From Anaerolineaceae bacterium (GTDB taxonomy: Bacteria; Chloroflexota; Anaerolineae; Anaerolineales; Anaerolineaceae): a DNA stretch of 39,095 nucleotides. Where the stretch lies: the NCBI GenBank assembly GCA_012797695.1, contig JAAZOQ010000187.1, forward strand, positions 1-39,095, written 5' to 3'. The position numbers and the translations under genes were made by a program. How positions within the stretch are numbered: the first letter of the stretch is position 1; every line of letters starts with the position of its first letter. Shown piece after piece: positions 24,845 to 33,599 of this stretch. Below the pieces are notes generated by a model, which was given only the letters and a program-made list of their open reading frames with translations, had not been told where the DNA came from and did not search any database.

Positions 24845-27601
24845 ATGCAAAAGAAAACATTTGTAGTCAATGGCGTTCCCCAAACAGTCGAAATTGACGA
24901 CGAAACGTCATTGGGAGATGTTTTGCGCGAGAAGCTGATGCTTACCGGCACAAAACTCTCCTGTAGACAGGGACACTGTGGCGCTTGCTCCGTTCTTATT
25001 GACGGCAAGCTGACCCTGTCTTGTGTCACCCGGGCCAAGCGTGTACCCGATGGCGCGAAGATCACCACAGTAGAAGGAATTGGCACACCTGAGAAAATGC
25101 ACCCCATCCAAATTGCATTTATTGCTCATGGCGCCGCCCAATGCGGTTTCTGTACCCCCGGTATGATCGTTTCATCGAAAGCTTTGCTAGATAAAGACCC
25201 CAATCCCTCTCGCGAAGAGGTACGGGAATGGCTGACCAAGCATCACAACGTCTGCCGCTGCACCGGTTACAAACCCATCGTGGATGCCATCATGGATGCA
25301 GCCAAAGTCATGCGTGGTGAAATGAGCCAGGCTGAACTCGAATTCAAGATGCCCGCCGATGGGCACATCTGGGGCACCAAGTTCCCGCGCCCGACCGCCA
25401 AAGCCAAAGTTACGGGTACACTCGACTTTGGTCAGGATCAAGCGCTCAAAATGCCTGCCAACACCCTGCGCTTAGCTCTGGTCCAGGCAAAAGTTCCCCA
25501 TGCCAACATCCTTTCTATCGATACCTCCGAAGCTGAAAAGATGCCCGGCGTTTTCAAAGTGGTCACTTCTAAAGACGTCAAGGGCAAAAACCGCATCACC
25601 GGTTTGATCACCTTCCCGACGAATAAAGGGGATGGCTGGGATCGCCCCATTCTGTGCGATACCAAGATCTTCCAGATTGGTGATGCTATCGCCATCGTCT
25701 GCGCGGATACTGAAGCACACGCTCGTGCAGCTGCCGATAAAGTCAAGGTTGAACTGGAAGTGTTGCCCGCTTACATGAATGCGATCGATGCCATGGAAGA
25801 AGATGCCATCGAAATCCATCCGGGAACCCCGAATATTTACTTCGAACAGCCCATTGTCAAAGGCGATGACACCAAATCCATTATGGAAACTGCCCCCTAC
25901 GTTGCAGAAGACAGCTACTATACTCAGCGCCAGCCGCATCTTTCCATCGAAACGGATACCGGTTTCGCTTACTTCGACAAAGAAGGGCGTTTGACCATTC
26001 ACTCCAAGAGTATCGGTCTGTATCTGCACTTGCTCATGATCGCCCCTGGAATTGGTCTGCCCCCCGAGAAGATCCGCATGGTGCAAACTTACGCCGGCGG
26101 TACTTTCGGCTACAAATTCTCCCCGACCATGGAAGCCCTGTTGGGCGTTGCCTGTATGGCAACCGGCCGCCCGGTTTCACTGACCTATGACTACACCCAA
26201 TACATGCAGTACACCGGCAAGCGCTCCCCATTCTTCACCACCGTGAAGATGGCCGCTGATGAAAAAGGCAAGCTCGTAGCCATGGAAACGGATTGGACCT
26301 GCGATCATGGTCCCTATTCCGAATTCGGCGATCTGCTGACCCTGCGCGGTGCCCAATACATCGGTGCCGGTTACAACATTCCCAACATTCGTGGTCTCGG
26401 CCGCACCGTCTGCACGAACCACGTCTGGGGTGCTGCCTTCCGTGGTTATGGCGCTCCTGAGAGTGAATTCCCCTCCGAGAGTCTGATCGATGAGCTGGCC
26501 GAGAAGGTTGGCATGGACCCGTTGGAATTCCGCTACATCAACGTCTACCGCCCAGGGGATACCACCCCCACCGGTCAGGATCCCGATGTCTACTCCCTGC
26601 CCGAGATGATCGACAAACTGCGCCCACGCTATCAGGCTGCCCTCGAGAAAGCCAAACGCGAATCCACCCCCGAGAAGAAGAAGGGTGTCGGCGTGGCAAT
26701 CGGTATCTACGGCTGCGGTCTGGATGGTGTGGATAGCGCCGAGATGGAAATCGAACTCACCAAGACCGGTGTAACCGTTTTTGCTAACTGGCACGATCAT
26801 GGCCAGGGTGCAGATATGGGCACCCTGGGAACCGCCCACGAAGCCCTGCGCCCACTGGGTCTGAAACCCGAACAGATCAAACTGGTAATGAACGACACCG
26901 CGTTCACCCTCAATGGTGGCCCTGCCGGCGGTAGCCGCAGCCAGGTGTTCGTTGGCAATGCCATCAAGAACGGCTGCGAGAATTTGCTGGCTGCCATGCA
27001 GAAAGGCCCGAACAAATATCGTACTTACGATGAGATGGTTGCCGAAGGTTTGCCGTTGAAATACAAAGGCAGTTGGGCTTCTTCCATGGCCACGAACTGC
27101 GATGCCGAAACCGGCCAGGGAAAACCATTCGCTGTCTACATGTATGGTGTGTTCATGGCTGAGGTCGAGGTCGAGGTCAAGAGCGGCAAGACCAAGGTCG
27201 AAGCACTCACGCTGGTTGCTGATATCGGTAAGATCAACAACAAACTGGTCGTAGATGGTCAAATCTATGGCGGTCTTGCCCAGGGCGTGGGTCTGGCTCT
27301 CTCAGAAGACTTCGAAGACTACTCCATCCACTCTACCTTACTCGGTGCAGGCGTTCCGTATGCCACCGATATTCCGGATAAGATCGACATCATTTACGTC
27401 GAGACTCCCCGCGAATACGGTCCTTTCGGCGCTGCTGGTGTGGGCGAATTGCCGTTGTGCGCTCCCCATCCTGCCATCATCAATGCGATCAAGAATGCGA
27501 CAGGCGCTCGTGTGACCAATTTGCCTGCCCGCCCGCCAAAAGTGGTGACCAGCATCAAGCTGAAAGAGAAGGCGGACGCCACTGTTTCGCTGATTTCCTA
27601 A
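24845..27601 (+). CDS. mop: Molybdenum aldehyde oxidoreductase, Mop type
   Basis: 918 residues, xanthine oxidase family, very close to Desulfovibrio gigas Mop as I recall it. The N-terminal domain binds two [2Fe-2S] clusters: Cys40, 45, 48 and 60, then Cys100, 103, 137 and 139, at the same numbers as in the D. gigas enzyme. The remainder binds molybdopterin cytosine dinucleotide; shared stretches include GKNRITGLITFPTNKGDGWD, AFRGYGAPESEF and the catalytic Glu868 in GVGELPL. There is no FAD domain. It oxidises aldehydes to acids and passes electrons to a soluble carrier. The start has an AAGGAGG site. The ferredoxin gene follows by 36 bases and the hydrogenase operon after it, so the electrons probably go to protons (inference). 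Confidence 0.95.
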   Translation: MQKKTFVVNGVPQTVEIDDETSLGDVLREKLMLTGTKLSCRQGHCGACSVLIDGKLTLSCVTRAKRVPDGAKITTVEGIGTPEKMHPIQIAFIAHGAAQCGFCTPGMIVSSKALLDKDPNPSREEVREWLTKHHNVCRCTGYKPIVDAIMDAAKVMRGEMSQAELEFKMPADGHIWGTKFPRPTAKAKVTGTLDFGQDQALKMPANTLRLALVQAKVPHANILSIDTSEAEKMPGVFKVVTSKDVKGKNRITGLITFPTNKGDGWDRPILCDTKIFQIGDAIAIVCADTEAHARAAADKVKVELEVLPAYMNAIDAMEEDAIEIHPGTPNIYFEQPIVKGDDTKSIMETAPYVAEDSYYTQRQPHLSIETDTGFAYFDKEGRLTIHSKSIGLYLHLLMIAPGIGLPPEKIRMVQTYAGGTFGYKFSPTMEALLGVACMATGRPVSLTYDYTQYMQYTGKRSPFFTTVKMAADEKGKLVAMETDWTCDHGPYSEFGDLLTLRGAQYIGAGYNIPNIRGLGRTVCTNHVWGAAFRGYGAPESEFPSESLIDELAEKVGMDPLEFRYINVYRPGDTTPTGQDPDVYSLPEMIDKLRPRYQAALEKAKRESTPEKKKGVGVAIGIYGCGLDGVDSAEMEIELTKTGVTVFANWHDHGQGADMGTLGTAHEALRPLGLKPEQIKLVMNDTAFTLNGGPAGGSRSQVFVGNAIKNGCENLLAAMQKGPNKYRTYDEMVAEGLPLKYKGSWASSMATNCDAETGQGKPFAVYMYGVFMAEVEVEVKSGKTKVEALTLVADIGKINNKLVVDGQIYGGLAQGVGLALSEDFEDYSIHSTLLGAGVPYATDIPDKIDIIYVETPREYGPFGAAGVGELPLCAPHPAIINAIKNATGARVTNLPARPPKVVTSIKLKEKADATVSLIS

Positions 27602-27637
27602 TTTCTGTTTACTCGCACCGCAAAGGAGTTAATGATT

Positions 27638-28120
27638 ATGGCAAAAATGATAATGGTTCATCCCGATCGTTGCGTGGGTTGCAAGAGCTGTGTTGCGGCC
27701 TGTGCCTTTGAACATGAAGGGAGCCAGCGTCTCGAAGCATCTCGGGTGCACGTTTTCAACTTTGACTTTGAAGGTGTCAACGTGCCGATGATGTGCCAGC
27801 ACTGCAGTGATGCAGCCTGTGTCACCGTCTGCCCCACGGGTGCTATGCACCGCAACCCTGAAACATCCGTCATCGAATACGATGCCTCCCGCTGCATCCG
27901 CTGCCGTATGTGCACCATGGCCTGCCCGTTTGGCAATTCAGTCTATGACGCTCTGACTGACACCATTTTGAAATGCGATCTTTGCAATGGTGATCCCGCC
28001 TGCGTGAAAGTTTGCCCGTCTGATGCACTCGAATACGTCGACGACACCGTCTCTACATTCTCCCGCCAAAAGAACTTCGCTGCAAAACTAAAAGAAACAA
28101 TCCAGGAATTTCCTGGCTAG
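27638..28120 (+). CDS. Four-cluster polyferredoxin (CooF/HycB type)
   Basis: 160 residues with four 4Fe-4S motifs: CVGCKSCVAAC, CQHCSDAACVTVC, CIRCRMCTMAC and CDLCNGDPACVKVC. It has no membrane or twin-arginine segment. The family (CooF, HycB, HydN) links a dehydrogenase to an energy-converting hydrogenase. Its place between the aldehyde oxidoreductase and the hydrogenase subunits points to the same wiring. The ATG at 27638 has GGAG 9 bases upstream; an ATG at 27632 is possible but close to it. A 7+7 base palindrome covers the end of the gene (28102-28116). Confidence 0.9.
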   Translation: MAKMIMVHPDRCVGCKSCVAACAFEHEGSQRLEASRVHVFNFDFEGVNVPMMCQHCSDAACVTVCPTGAMHRNPETSVIEYDASRCIRCRMCTMACPFGNSVYDALTDTILKCDLCNGDPACVKVCPSDALEYVDDTVSTFSRQKNFAAKLKETIQEFPG

Positions 28121-28137
28121 ACTTTATCCCACTTCTG

Positions 28138-28164
28138 CGCCAGTCGGGCCATCCCCGGCTGGCG
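28138..28164 (+). other. Stable hairpin between ferredoxin and hydrogenase genes
   Basis: CGCCAGTCGGG and CCCGGCTGGCG pair over 11 positions (one T-G wobble) around a 5-base loop. There is no U-run after it, and the hydrogenase ribosome site (AGGAGGA) follows 11 bases later. It may be a processing, stability or partial-attenuation element that sets a different dosage for the upstream genes. Confidence 0.5.
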
Positions 28165-28185
28165 TAGATTTATCAGGAGGAGCTT

Positions 28186-30039
28186 GTGAACCAACTCGTC
28201 GTATTGCCTCTGGAGGCTCTCGGCGTCGGTATTTTGTTGCAAGTTATACTGAGCCGAGTTCTTTCTCCTAAATGGAAAGGCTGGCTGGCTTTTCTGGCTG
28301 GCGTCACTGCACTGATAGCTATTTTGGCACTGCTTCCTACGATCATTCAGGGTTCAACAGTTAACCGGACCCTCTTTTCTTGGGATCAAAATATTTCCTT
28401 GCAATACCATGTGGATGGGTTGAGCTTAATCTTTGCTCTGATGGCTACCGGAATCGGTTCTGCTATTTTGCTTTATTGCATTCAGTACATTGCCCATGAG
28501 CCAGAAGGCATCACCCGCTTCTACGTTTTGATGCTCACCTTTATCGCCGGACTCGTCAATCTGGTCTTTTCAGCCAATCTCTTACTGGTTTATCTGAGCT
28601 GGGAAGTCATTGGCTTATGCTCTTACTTTCTGGTGGGCTTCTGGTACAAAGAAACTGTGGCCGTCAACGGCGCGCGAAAAGTGCTGGTCATGACCCATAT
28701 TCCCGGCTATGGATTGCTCGCCGGCATCTTGCTGCTCTACCATCAGAGCGGTACTTTCGTCTGGACAGATCCTTCCATCAGCGCGGCTTTCACTACCGGC
28801 ATTTTCGTACTTATGCTGGTCGGTGCAATGGCTAAATCAGTCATGTTCCCGCTGCATACCTGGATCCCCGAGGCCATGAATGCCCCGACGCCAGTTTCAG
28901 CGCTGCTGCATTCCGCCTGCTACGTCAAAGCGGGCGTGTACCTGATAGCACGTATGTACTCGTTGGCCCATTGGCCGCATGCCTGGAATATCGTTGTGAT
29001 CACTTTGGGCTGCGTCACCATCTTTGTGGGAGCCATTTTTGCTCTGGCCCAAACCGATATGAAACGTCTGCTGGCCTACTCGACCATCAGCCAGCTTGGT
29101 TACATCATCACCGGTCTGGGGTTAGGCACCAATCTGGGCATCGCTGCCGGTCTGTTCTACTGCTTGAGCCACGGCCTCTTCAAAGGGACTCTGTTCCTGT
29201 GTGCCGGCGCCGTGCAGCATTCCACGGGTACCCGTGATATGCGTCGTCTCGGCGGCCTTGCCGCCAAAATGCCCTGGACAGCACGTATCTGGCTGATCGC
29301 GACCGCTGCCATCGTCGGCGTGCCCCTTACCAATGGGTTTGTCGCCAAATGGCTGCTGTTGGATGCCGCTCTGGACGCAAACATGACCATCGTGGTCATC
29401 GTTGCCTGGGTCGTCAGTGTAATCACAGCAATCTACATGCTCAAGGCAACCGTCAGCGTCTTCTACGGCGAAATGCCGGCCTGGTTGAAAGAAAGCCACG
29501 TCCACGATGCCGAACCTTCCATGTTAGGCGGGATGGGCATCTTGGGTTTTCTGTGCCTGCTCTTTGGCCTGGCCCCACAAATTCTCTTCAAAGGCCTGGT
29601 CAACCCGGCAGTCACTGCCCTCGGTTTCGACTGGAAAATCACCCTTACCTGGTTCGGTCTGCAAACCAGCTCCGCTGGCGTACAGGTCACGTTGGGCGCC
29701 GCGATCGCTCTGGTCGCGTTGCTCTTCGGTGCATTGATCTTTGCCATGACCCGCAAGAGTCGTGTGGTCGCCAATAATGTGGCCGTCTTCACCGGTGGTG
29801 AACCGCTCACCGACAACGCCGGAATGCGCGCCGTGGACTTCACCGTCGTGGCAGAATCCAATCTAGCCCCAGTTTACAAGATCACCGACCCAGACCCCAT
29901 CTATTTTGGCCTTTGGAATGGAATCAAGAAGCTGGCCAACGGGTTTGCTGTTGTCATGGATCCGATCAGCGAGAAATTCCCAATTTGGGCTTCTGCTCTG
30001 CTGATCGTGGTTGTCTTTGTGATTGTCTGGTTCATTTAA
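28186..30039 (+). CDS. echA: Ech-type hydrogenase antiporter subunit (NuoL/HyfB-like)
   Basis: 617 residues, about 14-16 membrane helices. The proton-pathway residues of the Mrp/NuoL family are visible: Glu in LSWEVIGLCSYFLVGFWY, and Lys in AKSVMFPLHTWIPEAMNAPTP followed by VSALLHSACYVKAGVYLI. The last helix ends in VVVFVIVWFI. It is the ion-translocating arm of a membrane-bound hydrogenase. The GTG start at 28186 has AGGAGGAG upstream. It opens a seven-gene run of hydrogenase subunits. Its size is like full NuoL, with a long C-terminal extension after the main helices. Confidence 0.9.
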   Translation: MNQLVVLPLEALGVGILLQVILSRVLSPKWKGWLAFLAGVTALIAILALLPTIIQGSTVNRTLFSWDQNISLQYHVDGLSLIFALMATGIGSAILLYCIQYIAHEPEGITRFYVLMLTFIAGLVNLVFSANLLLVYLSWEVIGLCSYFLVGFWYKETVAVNGARKVLVMTHIPGYGLLAGILLLYHQSGTFVWTDPSISAAFTTGIFVLMLVGAMAKSVMFPLHTWIPEAMNAPTPVSALLHSACYVKAGVYLIARMYSLAHWPHAWNIVVITLGCVTIFVGAIFALAQTDMKRLLAYSTISQLGYIITGLGLGTNLGIAAGLFYCLSHGLFKGTLFLCAGAVQHSTGTRDMRRLGGLAAKMPWTARIWLIATAAIVGVPLTNGFVAKWLLLDAALDANMTIVVIVAWVVSVITAIYMLKATVSVFYGEMPAWLKESHVHDAEPSMLGGMGILGFLCLLFGLAPQILFKGLVNPAVTALGFDWKITLTWFGLQTSSAGVQVTLGAAIALVALLFGALIFAMTRKSRVVANNVAVFTGGEPLTDNAGMRAVDFTVVAESNLAPVYKITDPDPIYFGLWNGIKKLANGFAVVMDPISEKFPIWASALLIVVVFVIVWFI

Positions 30040-30054
30040 ACGGATGAGGTTACG

Positions 30055-31245
30055 ATGAATTCACTCTTTTTTCAAACAGTAACTTCAACGAGCAGTGAGC
30101 TCTGGGATTGGGTCTTTGCTGGCGCTTTCCTGGTATTGATGATCGTCATTGGCCTGTATTCGGCTGCCATTCCCCAGGGAAAACGCAGCTGGAGTATCCT
30201 GGCCGCCCTCATCGGAATACTGGCGATCGCCGGCCTGGTTGTCGGTGAAGGCTGGGCACGGATTGCCCTGCTGGATGCCGCCGCTTTCGTTGCCGTAGCG
30301 CTGGTCTGGAATCAAGGAACGCCGGCCGCTAAATCCGCCGCCAAGACCTATCTGATCTTGATGATCATCGCTGTTGCCTTTCTGGGCGCAGGGATGGCAC
30401 TGGTCGGGGAAGGCAATGAGCTGCCCGTTTTCCCGCTGGATAAGATCGCTGCCGGACTGCTAATCGCTGGCTTTGCGGTGAAACTGGCCCTGGTGCCGTT
30501 CTATTTCTGGCTGCCCAAGGTAACCGAACATTCCAGCCCCATGACATCCGCGCTGATCATCTCCATTGTCGACATCGCTGCCTTTTGCGAGATGGCCCAC
30601 CTGCGCATCACAGCCGCCTGGGTCTTTACTGATTACGCAATTCTCTGGTTGGTACTGGCATTGCTGTCCATGTTCGGAGGAGCCCTGTTAGCTCTGGCCC
30701 AAAAGAACATCAAACGCATGCTTGCTTTTTCAACCATTGATGACATGGGCTATCTGGTGCTGGGAACGTTGGTCGGCACCCAATATGGTTTGAACGGTGC
30801 TATTCTGGCCGCTTTAAGCCACGCCTTCTTCAAGGTGCTTCTCTTTGGCGCAGTAGGCGTAGCTGAAAAACAACTCGGCCACGATCTTACGCTTGAGGAT
30901 CATGGCGTCGCCGCCCGAAACCCCTACAACGCTGGCGTCTTTATTTTGAGCGCCATCGGCATGATCGGCGTCCCTCCCTTCTTTGGTTTCATCGGCCGCT
31001 GGCGGCTGTACCTTTCCGGCCTGGAATATGGCGGAGTGGCTCTGGTGCTCACCATGGCTGCCGCTACCGCGCTGGCTTTGCTTTACTACGTCCGAGTCAT
31101 TCACCGGGTATGGTTGGGGAAACCTGCAGAAGAAACTGCCTCCACCCCCGCGCCGAAACTGGCAGTGATCGTTCTGGTCATCCTTTTGCTCGGCATGCTG
31201 GCAGTGGGGCTTTACCCCAACTGGCTCTCCACCCTGATCGGGTGA
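30055..31245 (+). CDS. Second antiporter-like subunit (NuoN/HyfF-like)
   Basis: 396 residues with about 11-12 membrane helices. The core proton_antipo_M region shows KLALVPFYFWLPKVTEHSSPMTSALI and ALAQKNIKRMLAFSTIDDMGYLVLGT. It is shorter than NuoN or NuoM and lacks the extra C-terminal helices. Classical Ech has only one such subunit, so this complex probably has two ion channels. It follows the first antiporter gene by 15 bases with a GAGG-like site. Confidence 0.88.
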   Translation: MNSLFFQTVTSTSSELWDWVFAGAFLVLMIVIGLYSAAIPQGKRSWSILAALIGILAIAGLVVGEGWARIALLDAAAFVAVALVWNQGTPAAKSAAKTYLILMIIAVAFLGAGMALVGEGNELPVFPLDKIAAGLLIAGFAVKLALVPFYFWLPKVTEHSSPMTSALIISIVDIAAFCEMAHLRITAAWVFTDYAILWLVLALLSMFGGALLALAQKNIKRMLAFSTIDDMGYLVLGTLVGTQYGLNGAILAALSHAFFKVLLFGAVGVAEKQLGHDLTLEDHGVAARNPYNAGVFILSAIGMIGVPPFFGFIGRWRLYLSGLEYGGVALVLTMAAATALALLYYVRVIHRVWLGKPAEETASTPAPKLAVIVLVILLLGMLAVGLYPNWLSTLIG

Positions 31246-31266
31246 AATCTTTGATAGGGTATGCAT

Positions 31267-31731
31267 ATGAATCCATTTAAGAAACTCATGCAAATCTCCC
31301 GCGGCAAATCTCCCTGGATCTATTGCCTGAATACCGGTGCCTGCAACGGCTGCGACATCGAGATTGCCGCCAGCCTGACCCCACGTTACGATGCCGAGCA
31401 ACTTGGCGTCCGCCGTGAAGGCAGCCCCAAACACGCTGACATTCTGGTAGTTTCAGGCCCAGTAACGCTGCGGACTCGTGATGCTCTGCTCAATATCTAC
31501 GAACAAATGCCCAACCCCAAAGCCGTGGTCGCCGTAGGCTCATGCCCGGCTTCCGGGAACGTTTTTGCTGGCAGCCCCACTATTTTTGGCGCAGTCGACC
31601 AGTTCATCCCGGTGGATGTCTACGTGGCCGGCTGTCCTCCCCGCCCGCAGGCAATTCTGCAAGGAATTGCTGAAGCAGCCGGAATTCTGGCTGCCGGGAA
31701 GCAAAAAAATCTTATGGAGGCGAAGAAATGA
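31267..31731 (+). CDS. echC: [NiFe] hydrogenase small subunit (EchC/NuoB-like)
   Basis: 154 residues. Ligands of the proximal 4Fe-4S cluster are in NTGACNGCDIEI, VGSCPASG and GCPPRPQAIL. This is the group 4 hydrogenase small subunit that passes electrons from the Ni-Fe site to the ferredoxin subunit. No leader peptide, so it faces the cytoplasm. ATG at 31267 with AGGG 7 bases upstream; ATG at 31261 is too close to that site. It overlaps the next gene by 4 bases. Confidence 0.93.
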   Translation: MNPFKKLMQISRGKSPWIYCLNTGACNGCDIEIAASLTPRYDAEQLGVRREGSPKHADILVVSGPVTLRTRDALLNIYEQMPNPKAVVAVGSCPASGNVFAGSPTIFGAVDQFIPVDVYVAGCPPRPQAILQGIAEAAGILAAGKQKNLMEAKK

Positions 31732-32636
31732 ATCTCTGGCTCGCCTATTTGATCGCTTTGCTGTTATGGCCTGGCCTGATCGGTGCCACTTTGCTCGGAT
31801 GGTTGTACATGTGGTTCATCCGTAAACTGTCGGCACGCTTTCAGGGCCGACAAGGGCCGCCTTTTTACCAGCCTTTCTTCGATTTCATCAAATTGCTGGG
31901 AAAAGAAAACATTGTCCCGGCTGGGATCAATCGAGTGCTTTACTATGGGCTGCCCATTTTATCGCTGGTCTCGATCGTCTTTGCCCTGGCCCTGATTCCA
32001 GTACCAGGGAACCCGATCCAATCTTTCCCGGGAGATCTCATCGTTTTCATCTATTTACTTGAGACACCAGCCCTGTGTGAAATTCTGGCCGGGTTCAGCA
32101 CACGCTCTCCCTATGGTCAGGTGGGAGCCTCTCGTGAAGCCATGATGAGCCTGGGATACAACGTGCCTTTCCTGGCCGCCGTGATTGCTGTAGCCGTCCA
32201 TGCCGGCAGCTATAACCTGAACGTGTTAGCCAAAACGCCGCTTTCATGGGTCAGTCTGGCTGCTGCAGTAGCCTTCTTCCTCTCTCTGCCCGCTCGCTTG
32301 AAGAGCAATCCGTTCTCGATTGCCAATGCCGAACAGGAAGTGGTGGCAGGGGCTCACACCGAATACAGCGGTATCGCTTTGGCCCTCTTTGAGCTGAGCC
32401 ATACGCTGGAACTGGTAGCCATGATCAACCTGTTCGCCGTGCTTTTCCTCTCACCGATCACCTCAGGTTGGGTGACCGGGGTGGCATACCTGCTGCTCAG
32501 CGTCCTTCTGATCGTGTTGATTACCCTCATCGGCAACGCAACTGCCCGTCTCAAACTCAACCAGGCTTTCCGCTTTTACTGGCGTTGGGGAGCAGCAGCA
32601 GCCGCAGTAGCCATCGTTTTCGCGTTCATTTTCTAA
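31728..32636 (+). CDS. echB: Hydrogenase membrane subunit (EchB/NuoH-like)
   Basis: 302 residues, about 8 membrane helices. The quinone-chamber-type loop of NuoH is present as RKLSARFQGRQGPPFYQPFFDFIKLLGKE, and a later acidic loop reads PFSIANAEQEVVAGAHTEYSGIALALFEL. It connects the hydrogenase module to the antiporter subunits. In group 4 hydrogenases it does not bind quinone. Overlap ATGA with the small-subunit gene. Confidence 0.93.
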   Translation: MNLWLAYLIALLLWPGLIGATLLGWLYMWFIRKLSARFQGRQGPPFYQPFFDFIKLLGKENIVPAGINRVLYYGLPILSLVSIVFALALIPVPGNPIQSFPGDLIVFIYLLETPALCEILAGFSTRSPYGQVGASREAMMSLGYNVPFLAAVIAVAVHAGSYNLNVLAKTPLSWVSLAAAVAFFLSLPARLKSNPFSIANAEQEVVAGAHTEYSGIALALFELSHTLELVAMINLFAVLFLSPITSGWVTGVAYLLLSVLLIVLITLIGNATARLKLNQAFRFYWRWGAAAAAVAIVFAFIF

Positions 32637-32648
32637 AAAGGAGTGAAA

Positions 32649-33179
32649 ATGAACATTCTTCATATCTTGTCTCAAAATTTCAATCACGGCTCACGTACTC
32701 GTCGGCCTGAAGATGCAGTTCCCTACCCGAAAGACTTCAGAGGCAGGCTGCTGCACAACACCAATTTGTGTACAGCCTGCGGCACCTGTGTGTACGCCTG
32801 CTCTCCTGGGGCCATCACCATCGACACCAGTGAAGGCAACGTTGCGAACTGGGATTACACCGAAGATCGCTGTACTTTTTGTGGTTTTTGTGTGCAGTAT
32901 TGCCCCACTCACGCTCTAAGTTTCGAACAGGTTTCTCCGAAGCCCATCAATGAACGGGTGGAACATTATCTCTTTCATGAGATCGAACTGCAGCCATGCC
33001 GCCAATGCGGTAAACCTGTGCAGATGATCCCCCTGGAAACTCTGGAACAGCTCTATGGTCATCCCCTGCCGGCCGAAATCGCAGAAACGCAAGGTCTATG
33101 CGAAAACTGCCGCCAGCAATTGATCAGCAAACGTTTCCTCAATGCTCTGGTTGTCAAAGGAGACCGTAAAGATGACTGA
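32649..33179 (+). CDS. echF: Hydrogenase ferredoxin subunit (EchF/NuoI-like) with extra C-terminal CxxC pairs
   Basis: 176 residues. Two 4Fe-4S motifs, CTACGTCVYACSPGA and CTFCGFCVQYCPTHA, as in NuoI and EchF. After them comes a tail of about 75 residues with CRQCGKPVQ and CENCRQQL, which could bind zinc or a rubredoxin-like iron. That tail is not in standard EchF and may form a docking site for the four-cluster ferredoxin or aldehyde oxidoreductase (inference). ATG 32649 has GGAG 5 bases upstream. It overlaps the next gene by 8 bases. Confidence 0.9.
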   Translation: MNILHILSQNFNHGSRTRRPEDAVPYPKDFRGRLLHNTNLCTACGTCVYACSPGAITIDTSEGNVANWDYTEDRCTFCGFCVQYCPTHALSFEQVSPKPINERVEHYLFHEIELQPCRQCGKPVQMIPLETLEQLYGHPLPAEIAETQGLCENCRQQLISKRFLNALVVKGDRKDD

Positions 33180-33597
33180 CTATAACAACCTGCTCCAACA
33201 ACTCCCGGGAGCCACCTCTCTGGTACAAAAGAAAGACGGCTGGTGGATGATCGCGCCACGGCTGGATGTGCTGGAAATGGCCCAAAAGATGAAAGAATGG
33301 GGAGCCCGCTTCAGTACTATGACCGGAAGAATGATCTCGGAAGAAGAAACCGCAGTCATTTACCACTATTGTCTGGAAAATGTTGCTTACAACATCAAAG
33401 TGAACACGCAAGGCAATAAACTTCCCTCGATCAGCGTCATTCTGCCCGCAGCAGATTGGATCGAACGTGAGATTCAAGACCTCTTCAAGGTCGAATTCAC
33501 CGGTCACCCGCATCCCGAGCGATTGTTACGACCCCTGCAACTGGAACCCGGTCTCTTCCGTGAAATTGGCGGTGCGAAAGAAAAGAAGGAGAACTAA
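33172..33597 (+). CDS. echD: Hydrogenase accessory subunit (EchD/NuoC-like)
   Basis: 141 residues. Contains the 30-kDa subunit hallmark SVILPAADWIEREIQDLFKVEFTGHPHPERLL in shortened form (the WIERE..DLF..EF.GHP block). It bridges the small and large subunits. The ATG at 33172 is chosen since the extension to 33142 lies inside the ferredoxin gene. It precedes the large subunit by 2 bases. Confidence 0.9.
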   Translation: MTDYNNLLQQLPGATSLVQKKDGWWMIAPRLDVLEMAQKMKEWGARFSTMTGRMISEEETAVIYHYCLENVAYNIKVNTQGNKLPSISVILPAADWIEREIQDLFKVEFTGHPHPERLLRPLQLEPGLFREIGGAKEKKEN

Positions 33598-33599
33598 TT

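Noticed and set aside
26177-27262. A 361-codon open frame on the minus strand
   Set aside because: It lies antisense inside the aldehyde oxidoreductase gene, whose protein is unmistakable; the frame is a shadow of its codon pattern.
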